Source of the DNA: CAZGXI01 sp964529715
Lineage (GTDB): Bacteria > Chloroflexota > Anaerolineae > Aggregatilineales > Ch27
Direction of reading: 5' to 3'
Assembly (NCBI GenBank): GCA_964529715.1
Contig: CAZGXI010000008.1
Span: 1-64,000, forward strand
DNA: 64,000 nt
Under the pieces are notes generated by a model, which did not search any database, had not been told where the DNA came from, and saw nothing but the letters and a program-made list of their open reading frames with translations. Of the stretch, positions 54,041 through 62,846 are shown piece by piece. Position 1 is the first letter of the stretch, and each line of letters starts with the position of its first letter. The translations under genes were made by a program, and so were the position numbers.

Positions 54041-54895
54041 ATGACCCAAACGCTCAGACGGATCGATCTACACCTGCACAGCACCGCCTCCGACGGGCAT
54101 TACACGCCTGCGGAGGTGGTTGCTTTGGCCCTGCAACACGGGCTGGACGTCATCGCCCTGACCGATCACGACACCACCGCCGGGTTGGCCGAGGCCCTCG
54201 CCGCCGCCGCAAACACCACTCTGCGCGTGCTCACAGGCGTCGAACTGGGCACCTGGCACGGCGACATCAACGAAGTGCACCTGCTGGGCTACTGCTTTAC
54301 TCCCGACGACGCCGACTTTCAGGAACGGCTGCGCTGGATGCGCGACGAACGCCGCCTCCGCGCCGAAAAGATGGTCGCGCGACTGGCTGAACTCGGCGCG
54401 CCGATCGCGTTGGCGCGCGTGCTGGAGATCGCCGGGGATGCGGCGGTCGGACGGCCTCACGTGGCCCAGGCGCTGCTGGAAGCCGGGCATGTCGCCAGCC
54501 GCGAAGAAGCCTTTGACCGCTATCTGGCCGACGGCGGCCCGGCCTACATCCCCCGGCTGCGCCTCTCCCTACCGGAAGCCATCGCGCAGATTCACGCCGT
54601 CGGCGGCGTGGCGGTGCTGGCCCACCCCTTCCATCTGGCCGTAGACATCGAGGTCCTGCTCCCGGCGCTGCTGGACGCCGGGCTGGACGGCCTGGAAGCC
54701 TTCTACCCCGACCACGACGCCGCCTTCACCGCGCGGATGGTCGCCCTGGCCCGCCGCCACGATCTGATCGTGACCGGCGGCAGCGACTTCCACCGCCCCG
54801 ACGCCGACGGCAGCCTGACGCTGGGGACGGTGGACGTGCCGCCTGACTGCATCCCGCCTTTGGAAGCACGCGCCGCGCGCTACCGTCCGGCCTGA
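54041..54895 (+). CDS. PHP-domain phosphoesterase (YciV/RNase AM-like)
   Basis: 284 residues. The metal-binding motifs of the PHP fold are in order: DLHLHST near the N-terminus, LTDHDTTAG, the Glu in GVELGTW, HLLGYCF, the GRPHVAQALLEAG segment, VLAHPFHL, and the late GGSDFHRPD. This matches the YciV/TrpH group, which hydrolyses 3',5'-nucleoside bisphosphates and short 5' RNA ends. It is cytoplasmic and stands alone, with 46 nt after spoVS and no obvious own promoter, so it may share the spoVS transcript. Confidence 0.92.
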   Translation: MTQTLRRIDLHLHSTASDGHYTPAEVVALALQHGLDVIALTDHDTTAGLAEALAAAANTTLRVLTGVELGTWHGDINEVHLLGYCFTPDDADFQERLRWMRDERRLRAEKMVARLAELGAPIALARVLEIAGDAAVGRPHVAQALLEAGHVASREEAFDRYLADGGPAYIPRLRLSLPEAIAQIHAVGGVAVLAHPFHLAVDIEVLLPALLDAGLDGLEAFYPDHDAAFTARMVALARRHDLIVTGGSDFHRPDADGSLTLGTVDVPPDCIPPLEARAARYRPA

Positions 54896-54902
54896 CTCCC
54901 CT

Positions 54903-56339
54903 TTACGGCGCGACCACGACCGTGCAAACCCAGGGATCGCCGTCGCCGTACCCGACGATGGTGTACGTCCCCGGCTCAGGCACGCCCCAGTCCGCCCAGG
55001 TCTCGTAGTTGAACAAACCGTCCGGGTTCTGCGTAGGGCCATCGCGCCACACCGACGGCAGCACCGCGCCGTTGACCGTCACGTAAGACGTGGCGGCATT
55101 CATCGCCGCCTGCGCTGCCTCAAAGGTGGCAAAGCCGCGTCCAAACGAGATCACCGTCCGGTAGCCATAAGGAATCGGGGAAGGCGCGCACATCCCGGTG
55201 GGCGTAGTTATCATGAAGCGGATGGCCGGACCGATGCCCTCGATGTAGGTCCCGTTCGGCGGGATGGCCTGCTGCGGCATCGGCGTCGCGGCGTCAGGGG
55301 CAGCCAGATCCACCACCGGCAGATTGTCGCAGTTGCCCGATTTGCTCACCAGGTCTTGCCGCACCCACGCGCCGCCGACCAGCCTCAACCACGTCATCCC
55401 GTCGCCGCCGACCGTCTCGCCGTCCACGACGGCGCTCTGCCCCGCCGCGAGCTGGCCCTGCGCCGGATAGGTTGTGCCCGGTCCAGCGCGCAGGTTGACC
55501 GTCCGGCCCGCCGTCACCGTACAGGCGGCGCCCGCTGCCCCGGCGACCACCGCCCGGTCCAGCAGACCCACCGGCAGCGCCGCCAGGCTCGCCGCGTCGA
55601 AGGCCTCCGGTGTTCCTGGCGGGCCGGAGGCCGTACCGTTCCCGTCCAGCGGCACACGCACCACACTGCCCGCCGGGACCGTCGCCGCCGCGCCGAACGC
55701 CTCCACCCGCGCCGATCCTTCGAGCACGTAGATCACCAGCTCCCCGCCCGGCAGCGCCTGCACGTACACCGTCGAGCCGAGCGCCACCGTCACCGCGTTG
55801 ACCCGCAGCGTGACCGTCCCGCCCCCTTGGGGCGTCTGAATCAGGATGCCGCTGTCCGGCGCTGCCGCACAGGGTGCGTCGTGCAGCCCTGTCGTCAGGT
55901 AGAACGCCTGCAGCGGCCCGTACTCCGGCCCGGCAGAGTCGTCCCGCAGCACCGCCACGCTGCCGAACAGCACCACCGTCGCCGCTTCTCCCGGCAACGT
56001 CTCCGGCAGGTCCGCCCGCAGCCGCAGCAGCCCCACGCCCCACAGCCCGGCGTTCACGTCCATCCCGCCCAGCCACAGCGCCCGGATCGCGGCGACGTTC
56101 ACCACGTCGCCCGCCTGTGTGAACACGAAGTCCTCCACACCGGGCTGCGCTTCGGCGGCAATCAGCGCGTGCCCATAGCACGCCTGATCGCGCCCCATCC
56201 CGGCACAGGCTGCACCCGTCGCCGCCAGCGCCGTCTCCACGATGGCCGGGCAATCCATCTCCCCGCCCTGTCCCCGCACTGCGCCCGGCCCGATCAGGCC
56301 CAGGCCGAGAATCAACAGCATCCCGATCAGCCGTTTCAT
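54903..56339 (-). CDS. exported FecR-like/SH3 protein
   Basis: 478 residues from ATG 56339 with AAGGA upstream. The signal peptide ends near residue 22 (AVRGQG). The order is: an unrecognised Cys-containing N-terminal domain (about 25-160); a FecR-like beta segment (about 170-245, TLRVNAVTVALGSTVYVQAL, GSARVEAFGAAATVPAG); one SH3b domain (about 275-345, AGRTVNLRAGPGTTYPAQGQ to GGAWVRQDLV); and a C-terminal Ig-like domain (about 370-478, NGTYIEGIGPAIRFMITTPT, GTYTIVGYGDGDPWV). It is probably a secreted wall-associated protein. It converges with the PHP gene with a 7-nt gap. Confidence 0.8.
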   Translation of the reverse strand: MKRLIGMLLILGLGLIGPGAVRGQGGEMDCPAIVETALAATGAACAGMGRDQACYGHALIAAEAQPGVEDFVFTQAGDVVNVAAIRALWLGGMDVNAGLWGVGLLRLRADLPETLPGEAATVVLFGSVAVLRDDSAGPEYGPLQAFYLTTGLHDAPCAAAPDSGILIQTPQGGGTVTLRVNAVTVALGSTVYVQALPGGELVIYVLEGSARVEAFGAAATVPAGSVVRVPLDGNGTASGPPGTPEAFDAASLAALPVGLLDRAVVAGAAGAACTVTAGRTVNLRAGPGTTYPAQGQLAAGQSAVVDGETVGGDGMTWLRLVGGAWVRQDLVSKSGNCDNLPVVDLAAPDAATPMPQQAIPPNGTYIEGIGPAIRFMITTPTGMCAPSPIPYGYRTVISFGRGFATFEAAQAAMNAATSYVTVNGAVLPSVWRDGPTQNPDGLFNYETWADWGVPEPGTYTIVGYGDGDPWVCTVVVAP

Positions 56340-56390
56340 GGTCCAATGTCCTTCTGCCACCCCAAATCACCTTGCGAACTATAACACAAA

Positions 56391-56417
56391 ACAAAGGCGG
56401 CGCTCCTGTGCGCCGCC
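56391..56417 (-). terminator. terminator after the 4-TM protein gene
   Basis: On the minus strand GGCGGCGC, a 6-nt loop and GCGCCGCC form an 8-bp stem followed by TTTGTTTTG, 47 nt past the stop at 56464. Confidence 0.75.
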
Positions 56418-56463
56418 ACGTCTGTATTCTTGCCGTCGCATCAGACAATTTTTGCCGCCGCGC

Positions 56464-57411
56464 CTACTCGACATCGACGTAGGTCAGTTCGCTCGCGGGC
56501 GCAGAGGCCGCTGCCCTGGAACGGTCAGAGGCGTGAAAAGGTGCAGGGCTGCGCGGCGAGTCGCGCCGGACCGTGCTCACCGTGCTGGCCCGGCTGCCCG
56601 ACCACGACGACGCGGCAGCCGGCTCCTGGCGACGCGGCGCAGCGGTGGGTTCATCCCCGGCCCGGCTGCCCGACCACGACGCAGCAGGTGGATCGTAGCG
56701 GCGCGGCGTGTAGGTCGGCTCGTCCGCCGCCCGCGCCTGAGGCGAAGCATATGTGTGCTCCGGCGTGGCGTGTGCAGGCACGCTCCGGCTGGTAGACCAG
56801 GCCGCCTGGCCCGGCAGCGGAGCGCGCGGCGTGCTTCCGAGCGACAGGGGCTGCGCCGGGGTGGTCGTCAGCGGGCGGGCGCGCGGGGCGGCAGGGACGG
56901 GCTGCGCGCCGCGTTCCCGGTTGAAGAAGCGATCCCCAGAAGCCGCCAGCGTGCCGATGAGCATGATGCGCGTCAGCCACACCAGCGCCGCCATGAAGAC
57001 TGGCACCGCCTGCAAAATCTGCGCCCGGCTGACCAGCTCGTTGCCCAGCGCGACGTTTTCCGACAGCGCCTGAGCGACCGCCCACCACGTCATGACGGCG
57101 TTCATGCCCGCGCCCAGAAACCACGCCCCGGTCAGCAAGCGGATTTCCTTCGGCTCCTTGTGCCACTGCTGCTCCGGCGTGAACAGCCGCGCCAGCCCGG
57201 CGAAGTCGATGCCGCAGAAGGCAATCGCCAGCACGGTCGCCCAGGAGGCGATGCCCAGCGCGTCGTAGCGCCCGCCGAAGAACGTTGCCAGGGCGTACTC
57301 GGTGGTGGAGAAGTTGAACAACTCGAAGGCCGCCAGCGCCGCCAGCATGATCAGCCCGATCAGCAGCCCACGCCGGATTTTAAACTGTCGAAAGACGAAG
57401 TAGGTAGGCAT
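56464..57411 (-). CDS. 4-TM membrane protein with long disordered tail, operator-controlled
   Basis: 315 residues; GGGAGG precedes the ATG. Four helices are likely at about 15-35, 48-70, 92-115 and 135-155, with ATFFGGRYDALGIASWATVL and LTGAWFLGAGMNAVMTWWAV as characteristic text. From about 165 on it is disordered: Ala/Pro/Arg/Ser-rich with the twice-repeated phrase SWSGSRA and many aromatic-Thr-Pro bits. I do not recognise a family with a known function. Its promoter is a strong sigma-70 site overlapped by palindromic operators (57435-57478), so it appears to be a tightly repressed, inducible gene. Confidence 0.7.
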   Translation of the reverse strand: MPTYFVFRQFKIRRGLLIGLIMLAALAAFELFNFSTTEYALATFFGGRYDALGIASWATVLAIAFCGIDFAGLARLFTPEQQWHKEPKEIRLLTGAWFLGAGMNAVMTWWAVAQALSENVALGNELVSRAQILQAVPVFMAALVWLTRIMLIGTLAASGDRFFNRERGAQPVPAAPRARPLTTTPAQPLSLGSTPRAPLPGQAAWSTSRSVPAHATPEHTYASPQARAADEPTYTPRRYDPPAASWSGSRAGDEPTAAPRRQEPAAASSWSGSRASTVSTVRRDSPRSPAPFHASDRSRAAASAPASELTYVDVE

Positions 57412-57434
57412 GGCCGCCTCCCATATATTCTTGA

Positions 57435-57478
57435 TAGAACTTTTGTTCTATTCTAGAACAAAAATGCCGGGCTGTCAA
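57435..57478 (-). promoter_or_regulatory. strong promoter overlapped by GAAC-N4-GTTC palindromes
   Basis: On the minus strand a perfect TTGACA (57478-57473), a 17-nt spacer and TAGAAT (57455-57450, 5 of 6) precede the gene start at 57411. Three TAGAAC/GTTCTA half sites lie at 57435-57440, 57445-57450 and 57454-57459. The first two form TAGAACTTTTGTTCTA, an exact GAAC-N4-GTTC (the Cheo-box type bound by LexA in Bacillus and Actinobacteria). The last two form a second palindrome with 10-bp perfect arms (57441-57450 and 57454-57463). Both overlap the -10 region. LexA or another dimeric repressor is likely, and the regulator itself is not in the window. Confidence 0.8.
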
Positions 57479-57588
57479 CATCCCCAGACAGCCCAACGCT
57501 AGAATTTCCTAACCAGTCTCACAAACCACATCCCGGTCCGCGCACCGCAGCGCGAAAACCAGACCCGCTAGACTGCCGGGCAATGCGG

Positions 57589-59053
57589 TCAACGCGGGGT
57601 CGGCGTGGGAGGATTGGCCGTCGCCAGCCGCAGCGGTTCCAGCCAGTAGTCGTCGGCGTCGGCTTCGGGCGTCCAACCTATCGTGCCGTTGTAGTTCACC
57701 CGCCACCAGTACAACCCGCCGCCGCACAATGGCCCTTCCAACACGGTGAAGACGCCGCCCGGTGGAATCTCGCCCAGGTAGCGCCCGCTCTGGCCCGGTT
57801 GTTCGCGCAGATTGTTCGGCATTCCCGGCGTGACCCACGCCTGTTCGCCGACCACCAGGCGCGGCGCAAGCGCCTGCCCGCACACTGGCGTCGGCGTGAT
57901 CGTCGGGGTAGCGTTGAAGTTCCCCGGCACGGACGTGGCGGTGGCGAGCCGCAGCGGTTCCAGCCAGTAGTCGTCGGCGTCGGCTTCGGGCGTCCAACCT
58001 ANNNNNNNNNNNNNNNNNNNNNNNNNNNNNNNNNNNNNNNNNNNNNNNNNNNNNNNNNNNNNNNNNNNNNNNNNNNNNNNNNNNNNNNNNNNNNNNNNNN
58101 NTCGTGCCGTTGTAGTTCACCCGCCACCAGTACAGCCCGCCGCCGCACAACGGCCCTTCCAGCACGGTAAAGACGCCACCCGGTGGAATCTCGCCCAGGT
58201 AGCGCCCGCTCTGGCCCGGTTGTTCGCGCAGGTTGTTCGGTATTCCCGGCGTGACCCACGCCTGCTCACCGATCATCAGGCGCGGCGCAAGCGCCTGCCC
58301 GCACACCGGCGTCGGCGTGATTGTCGGCGTAGACGTGGGCAACGCGGTCGGTGTGGCCGTGCGGGGAAATTGCGTGGCGAGCCGCAGCGGCTCCAGCCAG
58401 TACCCGGCACGCATCTCGCCCTCCGCCGTCCAGCCCACCATACCCTGATAATCGATCCGCCACCAATACATCTCGGCGGCGCAAACCGGCCCTTCCAGCA
58501 CGGTAAAGATACCCAGGCGCGGAAGCTGTCCCACCTGCGCCCCTGCCGTCCCCGGCTGTTCCCGGATGGCGTGCGGCGCAGCGTCGAGCAGCCAGCCCTG
58601 CTCCCCAACCTGCAAGCGCGGTTGCGGCGACCAATCGCAGATCGGGCCGAGCGCCATCGTCGGCGGAATGACCACATCGCGCGGATACCGCGTGGCGTAG
58701 GAGAGCGGCTCGACCCAGTAATTGCCTGCGCTGCCTTCCGCCACCCAGCCGACTGTCCCTTGGTAGCTGACCCGCCACCAATATATATTGTCGCCGCAGG
58801 TCGGCCCCTCCAACACCATGAAGACAGCCACAGACGGCATATACGTGATGGTGTAACCGGACAGGTCTGGCTGGTCACGGAGCGGCGTCGTTCCACCCGC
58901 CGCCCACGCCTGCTCGTGGACGGTCAGGCGCGGCGGCAAGGCCCCCTCGCAAGGCGGGATGCCCTGCGCGGAGGCCGGTTGAGAAGCAATCAAAATGACG
59001 GCAATCAAAACAACAGCCGCCGCCAATCCACACAAGAAGGCTTTCTGGCGCAT
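57589..59053 (-). CDS. exported protein of tandem SH3-like repeats, interrupted by scaffold gap
   Basis: The start at ATG 59053 has GTGGAGGAAATA upstream. The signal peptide (about 1-32) ends ASAQG. The body is a series of repeats of about 107 residues, each with PRLxxGEQAWV, a REQPGQSG-like turn, GxFTVLEGPxCGGGLYWWRVNYxG and a DYWLEPLRLAT end. Four are visible, two of them nearly identical at DNA level. The 100-N run breaks the frame, but with the N removed the two sides join in frame into a 455-codon gene ending at 57589. The flanks of the gap meet at exactly the point seen in the neighbouring repeat. The real number of units is therefore unknown. It is probably a wall-associated surface protein. 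Confidence 0.8.
58002..58101. other. scaffold gap (100 N) inside the tandem repeat
   Basis: Exactly 100 N, the customary placeholder for unknown length. The left flank ends CGTCCAACCTA and the right begins TCGTGCCGTTG, which are contiguous in the sister unit at 57670-57690. Units here have a 321-bp period (57671 against 57992). The true length is most likely zero or a multiple of 321. Confidence 0.9.
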
Positions 59054-59166
59054 TATTTCCTCCACTTTCTTGCTGATCCGGCGCATCTCTTGCATTATCA
59101 CACGCGCGGCAGCAGGAAAAATGGTCGGGATGGCGACTGTCGGCTGATGGCTACCCTACGATTAAG

Positions 59167-60519
59167 CTATTGCGTGCGCGGCTCCGGGAACAATGCAGAC
59201 AACACCTCCGGCGCGTGCTGGCGGACCATGTCGGCGCTGAGGGCGTTTGCGCCGCAGATGGCGCGGTAAAGCTCCCCGCTGCGGTGCAGCGTGCGTTCCC
59301 CATTGGCAAAGTCCACGCCGTACAACCCGAAGCGGAAGCGCGGATCGTAGCCTTCGGCCCACTCGAAGTTATCCACCAGGCTCCACCAGAACATGCCCTT
59401 CACGGGCAGATTGCCCACGCGCGCATCCCACACGCTGCGCACGGTGCGCGCCAGGTAGCCGGGCCGGATCGTGTCGTCGGGATCGGGCACGCCGACCTCG
59501 GTCACGTAGATGGGCAGCCGGGTCAGCTTCCACAGGTGATCGATGCGCCGGAACGTCTCCTCCGGCGCGAATTCGCCCCACTGCGGCTGTGGGCCGTGCG
59601 GCACGTCTTCGCGCACGCTCTGCTCGAAGAAGAACATCTCCGGGCGCTTGAGGTTCAGACGAACCGTCTGGCGGTGGTAGTATTGCAGCCCGACCCAGTC
59701 CAGCGCGCCCTGCGCCTTCGGCAGCCGGACGGCCCGGCGCAACGGCAGGCGCAGTTTGCCGGAGAGGAACGGGCCGAAGATCATCTCGTTAAACAGCCAG
59801 TGCAGCGTCCGCGCGCCGACCCACCCCGCCGGGTTGTCGGCGCGGAAGCTGATCTGGTGCTTGGCGAAGCCCACCTGCGCCGTCGGGGATGCCTGCTTGA
59901 TGGCGTGGTAGGCTTCGGCGTGGCCCTGCGCCAGGTTGGCGATCACGGCGAAGGTCTCGTCCAGGCTGGTGTGGCCGGGCGGCCAGTAGCCCAGCAGGAA
60001 GCCGTAGGCGGCGTAGACCATCGGCTCGTTGATGGTGCACCACAGCGTCACCTGATCGCCCAACGCCTCCACGACCTTTACAGCGTAGCGGGCGAACAGG
60101 GCCGGCGTTTCCGCGTTGGCCCAACTGCCCCGCTCCTCCAGCCAGACCGGATTGGCGAAGTGGTGCAGCGTGACCATCGGTTCCAGGCCGCGCGCCCGCA
60201 GCGCCAGGATCATCTCGCGGTAGCGGGCCAGGGCGTGCTCGTCCCAGCGGCCCGGCTCTGGCTCGACCCGACTCCACTCGACGGACAGGCGGAGTGCATT
60301 GTTGTTCAGCGCGGCGGCGCGGTCGAAGTCCTCCTCGGCGCGCCCCTCCCACCAGCCGCAGGCCGCGCCAGAACGCTGGTTCTGGAAGATGCGCCCCGGC
60401 GTCTGTTCCCACTCGGACCAGCTATTGTGATTGCCGCCTTCGACCTGATGGGCGGCGGTAGCCGTCCCCCACAGGAATCCGGGCGGAAACGTATGCACAG
60501 CCTGGATTTGATCGGTCAT
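59167..60519 (-). CDS. beta-glucosidase, glycoside hydrolase family 1
   Basis: 450 residues. The family opening FPPGFLWGTATAAHQVEG is at the N-terminus. The acid/base is E165 in CTINEPMVYAAYG. The nucleophile is E341 in YVTEVGVPD, where the usual ITENG text is modified to VTEVG, with the Glu retained. The C-terminal GMFWWSLVDNFEWAEGYDPR is conserved and helps bind sugar. It hydrolyses beta-glucosides or beta-glycosides from the non-reducing end. It has no signal peptide and is not next to a transporter. Its stop lies about 110 nt from the start of the SH3 repeat gene. Confidence 0.95.
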   Translation of the reverse strand: MTDQIQAVHTFPPGFLWGTATAAHQVEGGNHNSWSEWEQTPGRIFQNQRSGAACGWWEGRAEEDFDRAAALNNNALRLSVEWSRVEPEPGRWDEHALARYREMILALRARGLEPMVTLHHFANPVWLEERGSWANAETPALFARYAVKVVEALGDQVTLWCTINEPMVYAAYGFLLGYWPPGHTSLDETFAVIANLAQGHAEAYHAIKQASPTAQVGFAKHQISFRADNPAGWVGARTLHWLFNEMIFGPFLSGKLRLPLRRAVRLPKAQGALDWVGLQYYHRQTVRLNLKRPEMFFFEQSVREDVPHGPQPQWGEFAPEETFRRIDHLWKLTRLPIYVTEVGVPDPDDTIRPGYLARTVRSVWDARVGNLPVKGMFWWSLVDNFEWAEGYDPRFRFGLYGVDFANGERTLHRSGELYRAICGANALSADMVRQHAPEVLSALFPEPRTQ

Positions 60520-60525
60520 GTTGAG

Positions 60526-60590
60526 CCTTCAGCTTTCAGCAGGAGCAAAAAGCCATCAGCCGACAGCGATCAGCAATCAGCCGATACCTT
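60526..60590. repeat. simple TCAGC-rich repeat
   Basis: A loose run of TTCAGC, ATCAGCCGAC, ATCAGCAATCAGCC and similar words just upstream of the GH1 start. It matches the composition of the runs at 11524-11580 and 45570-45600. No promoter is clear in the remaining space to 60693. Confidence 0.5.
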
Positions 60591-60693
60591 CGGAATCGTC
60601 GCGTCTTTCCGTGTGCGCTGCCGGGCAAAAAGCATGATCCGTGCCTAGAACAACCTCTATCGCGGCTCCCAATCACGCTTGCCGACCGCTCTA

Positions 60694-61773
60694 CTACACG
60701 TTGAAGCGGACGTTGATGATGTCGCCGTCCTGCACGACGTAGGTCTTGCCTTCGAGCCGTTGTTTGCCCGCCGCCTTGACCGCCTTCATCGAGCCGAGCG
60801 CCACCAGGTCGTCGTAGCCGGTCACTTCCGCCCGGATGAAGCCGCGCGCCAGGTCGGTGTGGATCACGCCCGCCGCCTCGACTGCCGTCGCGCCGACCGG
60901 CACACTCCATGCACGCACCTCGTCTTCTCCAACGGTGAAAAACGACTGGATGCCCAGCAGGTCGTAGCTCAACCGGATCACGCGCGCCGAACCGGGTTCG
61001 ACGATGCCGTATTCGTCAAGAAAGGCTTTGCGGTCCTCCGGGGCAAGCTGCGCGATCTCGGCTTCGAGCTTGCCTTGCAGGCCGACCACGACCGTCTTCC
61101 GGTGTTCGTAGGCGTGCAGCAGGTCGATAGGCGGCAGGTCCTCGCTGCCGTTGAGGATGATCAGCATCGGCTTGAGCGTGAGCAGGCCGTACCCGCGCAC
61201 CAGCTTGAGGTCATCGGGCGTCAGGCCGTCCAGGTCGCGCAGGGGTTGTTCTGCCTCCAACTGGGCGTGCATCCGCGTCAACACCGCGCGCTCGGCCTCC
61301 AATTGGCGACGCTGGTCGGCTTTCTTGCGCCATTCCTCTTCGATGCGCGCCAGCCGGTTTTCTACCGTGATCAGGTCCACCAGCAGGAATTCGCCTTCAA
61401 GGGTTGCCGCGTCGCGCGCCGCGTCGATTTTGCCTTCGGGATGCGGCACGGCCTCGTCCTCGAAGACGCGCACCACATGCACGAAGCCGTCCACCTGGGC
61501 CAGTTCGTTGCGCAGCGGACCGCTCAGGCCGCCCTTGCCCACGCCTCTATCCAACCCGCCGATGTCGTTGTACGTGACGGTGGCGTAGATCGTCTTACGC
61601 GGCTTGAACATGCCGCTGAGGAAATCGACCCGCGCGTCGGGCACATTCACGACGGCGGTGTGGACTTCCATCTGCCCGGAGCCGCCGACGCCAGTCGGCA
61701 GGTTTTGCCCGGTGAGCGCGTTAAAAATGGTGGTCTTGCCGCTTTGCGGCAGGCCGATGATGCCGAGTCGCAT
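60694..61773 (-). CDS. ychF: YchF/OLA1-type P-loop ATPase
   Basis: 359 residues, the usual length. The P-loop is GLPQSGKTT (residues 7-15). The canonical text is GLPNVGKST; here Gln and Ser/Thr variants occur but Lys and Thr are kept. Further marks are the coiled coil (about 130-200) inserted in the NTPase domain, LSGPLRNELAQVDGFVHVVR, and a C-terminal TGS domain (FFTVGEDEVRAWSVPVGATA, VHTDLARGFIRAEV, GKTYVVQDGDIINVRF). YchF prefers ATP, binds ribosomes and affects oxidative-stress responses. The upstream intergenic space is about 80 nt. Confidence 0.93.
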   Translation of the reverse strand: MRLGIIGLPQSGKTTIFNALTGQNLPTGVGGSGQMEVHTAVVNVPDARVDFLSGMFKPRKTIYATVTYNDIGGLDRGVGKGGLSGPLRNELAQVDGFVHVVRVFEDEAVPHPEGKIDAARDAATLEGEFLLVDLITVENRLARIEEEWRKKADQRRQLEAERAVLTRMHAQLEAEQPLRDLDGLTPDDLKLVRGYGLLTLKPMLIILNGSEDLPPIDLLHAYEHRKTVVVGLQGKLEAEIAQLAPEDRKAFLDEYGIVEPGSARVIRLSYDLLGIQSFFTVGEDEVRAWSVPVGATAVEAAGVIHTDLARGFIRAEVTGYDDLVALGSMKAVKAAGKQRLEGKTYVVQDGDIINVRFNV

Positions 61774-61854
61774 GGCGCTTGCCTATCTCACTTCCGCTGG
61801 GACACCGGTAATCGCGCCCGATTAAAACACATTCCCCTGCTAAAGGCTACCCTT

Positions 61855-62844
61855 TCAGCGACGCAATGACACGATTCGCGCCGCCCGCACGCCCAGGTGA
61901 TTCGCCACCGGGCGCTCCAACCCCGGTACGCGCCCATGAATAGGCGTGTTCAGCACCATCGGTCGCCCATCTGCCCCCTCTACAACCAGCGTCACCGAGC
62001 CGCCGCCATCCAGATTAAAAGCGGTGTAGACGCCATACTCGCGCAAGATTGCCCCCAGCTCGATCACCGTCAGCCCTTCGCTGTAGTTCGGCTGGCGGCC
62101 ATCCACCGCCACGAGAAACAAGGTCCGCCCAGATTCGTCCAGGCCGAGCGCGGCGCGCGGCTCCGGCTGGAGGTGGTAAGGGCGGTACATATCCGGCGGG
62201 TGGACCTGCCCCCGGCTGACGAAGTAGAAATCACCCGAAATAGCGTTGTAGATCGGCCCGAACGACTGGTTCATCCCGGCGCGGTTATCTGCCGAAAGAT
62301 ACAGAGTGGGCCGGTGCGGCCAGCCCCGCGAATAGATCACCCCTTCCGCGCTGGCGAAGCCCACCACCCCCACCGGATCGCCTTCGTGAGGATAGTAGTC
62401 CAGCAGGCTGTTGAAGTAGAACGGGGTATAGAAGTCGCCGTTGATCGCCACCTGCACGTCGAACTCGTCCAGAAAGGCCGAGGTCGTGCGCGCGCGCAAC
62501 GGCAGGCGGGCAACCGTCGCAGGCGGCCCTGGCGTGACCACGAATCCCAGGCCGGGCGCGTCCAGGTCCACCATAACCAGGTGGAGCACAACCGGGCGCG
62601 GCTCGCTGCGCACGTCGCGGACATAGGTGATACCCTCGAAAAGCACCTGCCGGGTCGGCGCTGGCTGTGGACGGTGGCTAAACCAGACCCAGTACCCGCC
62701 GACGATCAGCATGGGCAGCGCCAGGACCATCGCCGGCGCGGCGACCAGCCGCAGTCGCTTTCGCCTGCCCCGCGCCTGTAATCCCATCCCGGCCCCAACC
62801 GCCAACAAAAGCAGTCCACCCAACAAGGGCAAAAAATCCACCAC
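61855..62844 (-). CDS. membrane-anchored phosphodiester glycosidase-like protein (NAGPA/DUF2233)
   Basis: 329 residues from GTG 62844, 2 nt after the stop of the gene at 62847. Two N-terminal hydrophobic helices (about 4-22 and 33-54) precede the NAGPA-type domain: GITYVRDVRSEPRPVVLHLV, VQVAINGDFYTPFYFN, ALGLDESGRTLFLVAVDGRQ and AFNLDGGGSVTLVVEG. The last two are family signatures (DGRQ, NLDGGGS). Relatives uncover N-acetylglucosamine phosphodiesters or act on wall polymers; the bacterial substrate here is unknown. It is a paralogue of its upstream neighbour. Confidence 0.85.
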   Translation of the reverse strand: MVDFLPLLGGLLLLAVGAGMGLQARGRRKRLRLVAAPAMVLALPMLIVGGYWVWFSHRPQPAPTRQVLFEGITYVRDVRSEPRPVVLHLVMVDLDAPGLGFVVTPGPPATVARLPLRARTTSAFLDEFDVQVAINGDFYTPFYFNSLLDYYPHEGDPVGVVGFASAEGVIYSRGWPHRPTLYLSADNRAGMNQSFGPIYNAISGDFYFVSRGQVHPPDMYRPYHLQPEPRAALGLDESGRTLFLVAVDGRQPNYSEGLTVIELGAILREYGVYTAFNLDGGGSVTLVVEGADGRPMVLNTPIHGRVPGLERPVANHLGVRAARIVSLRR

Positions 62845-62846
62845 AG

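Noticed and set aside
54903..56448. Long overlapping open frames on both strands over the FecR/SH3 gene (for example 55294-56448 and 55356-56384)
   Set aside because: They are rich in Arg, Gly and Ala with no domain, and the frame with a signal peptide, SH3 and FecR-like segments explains the locus.
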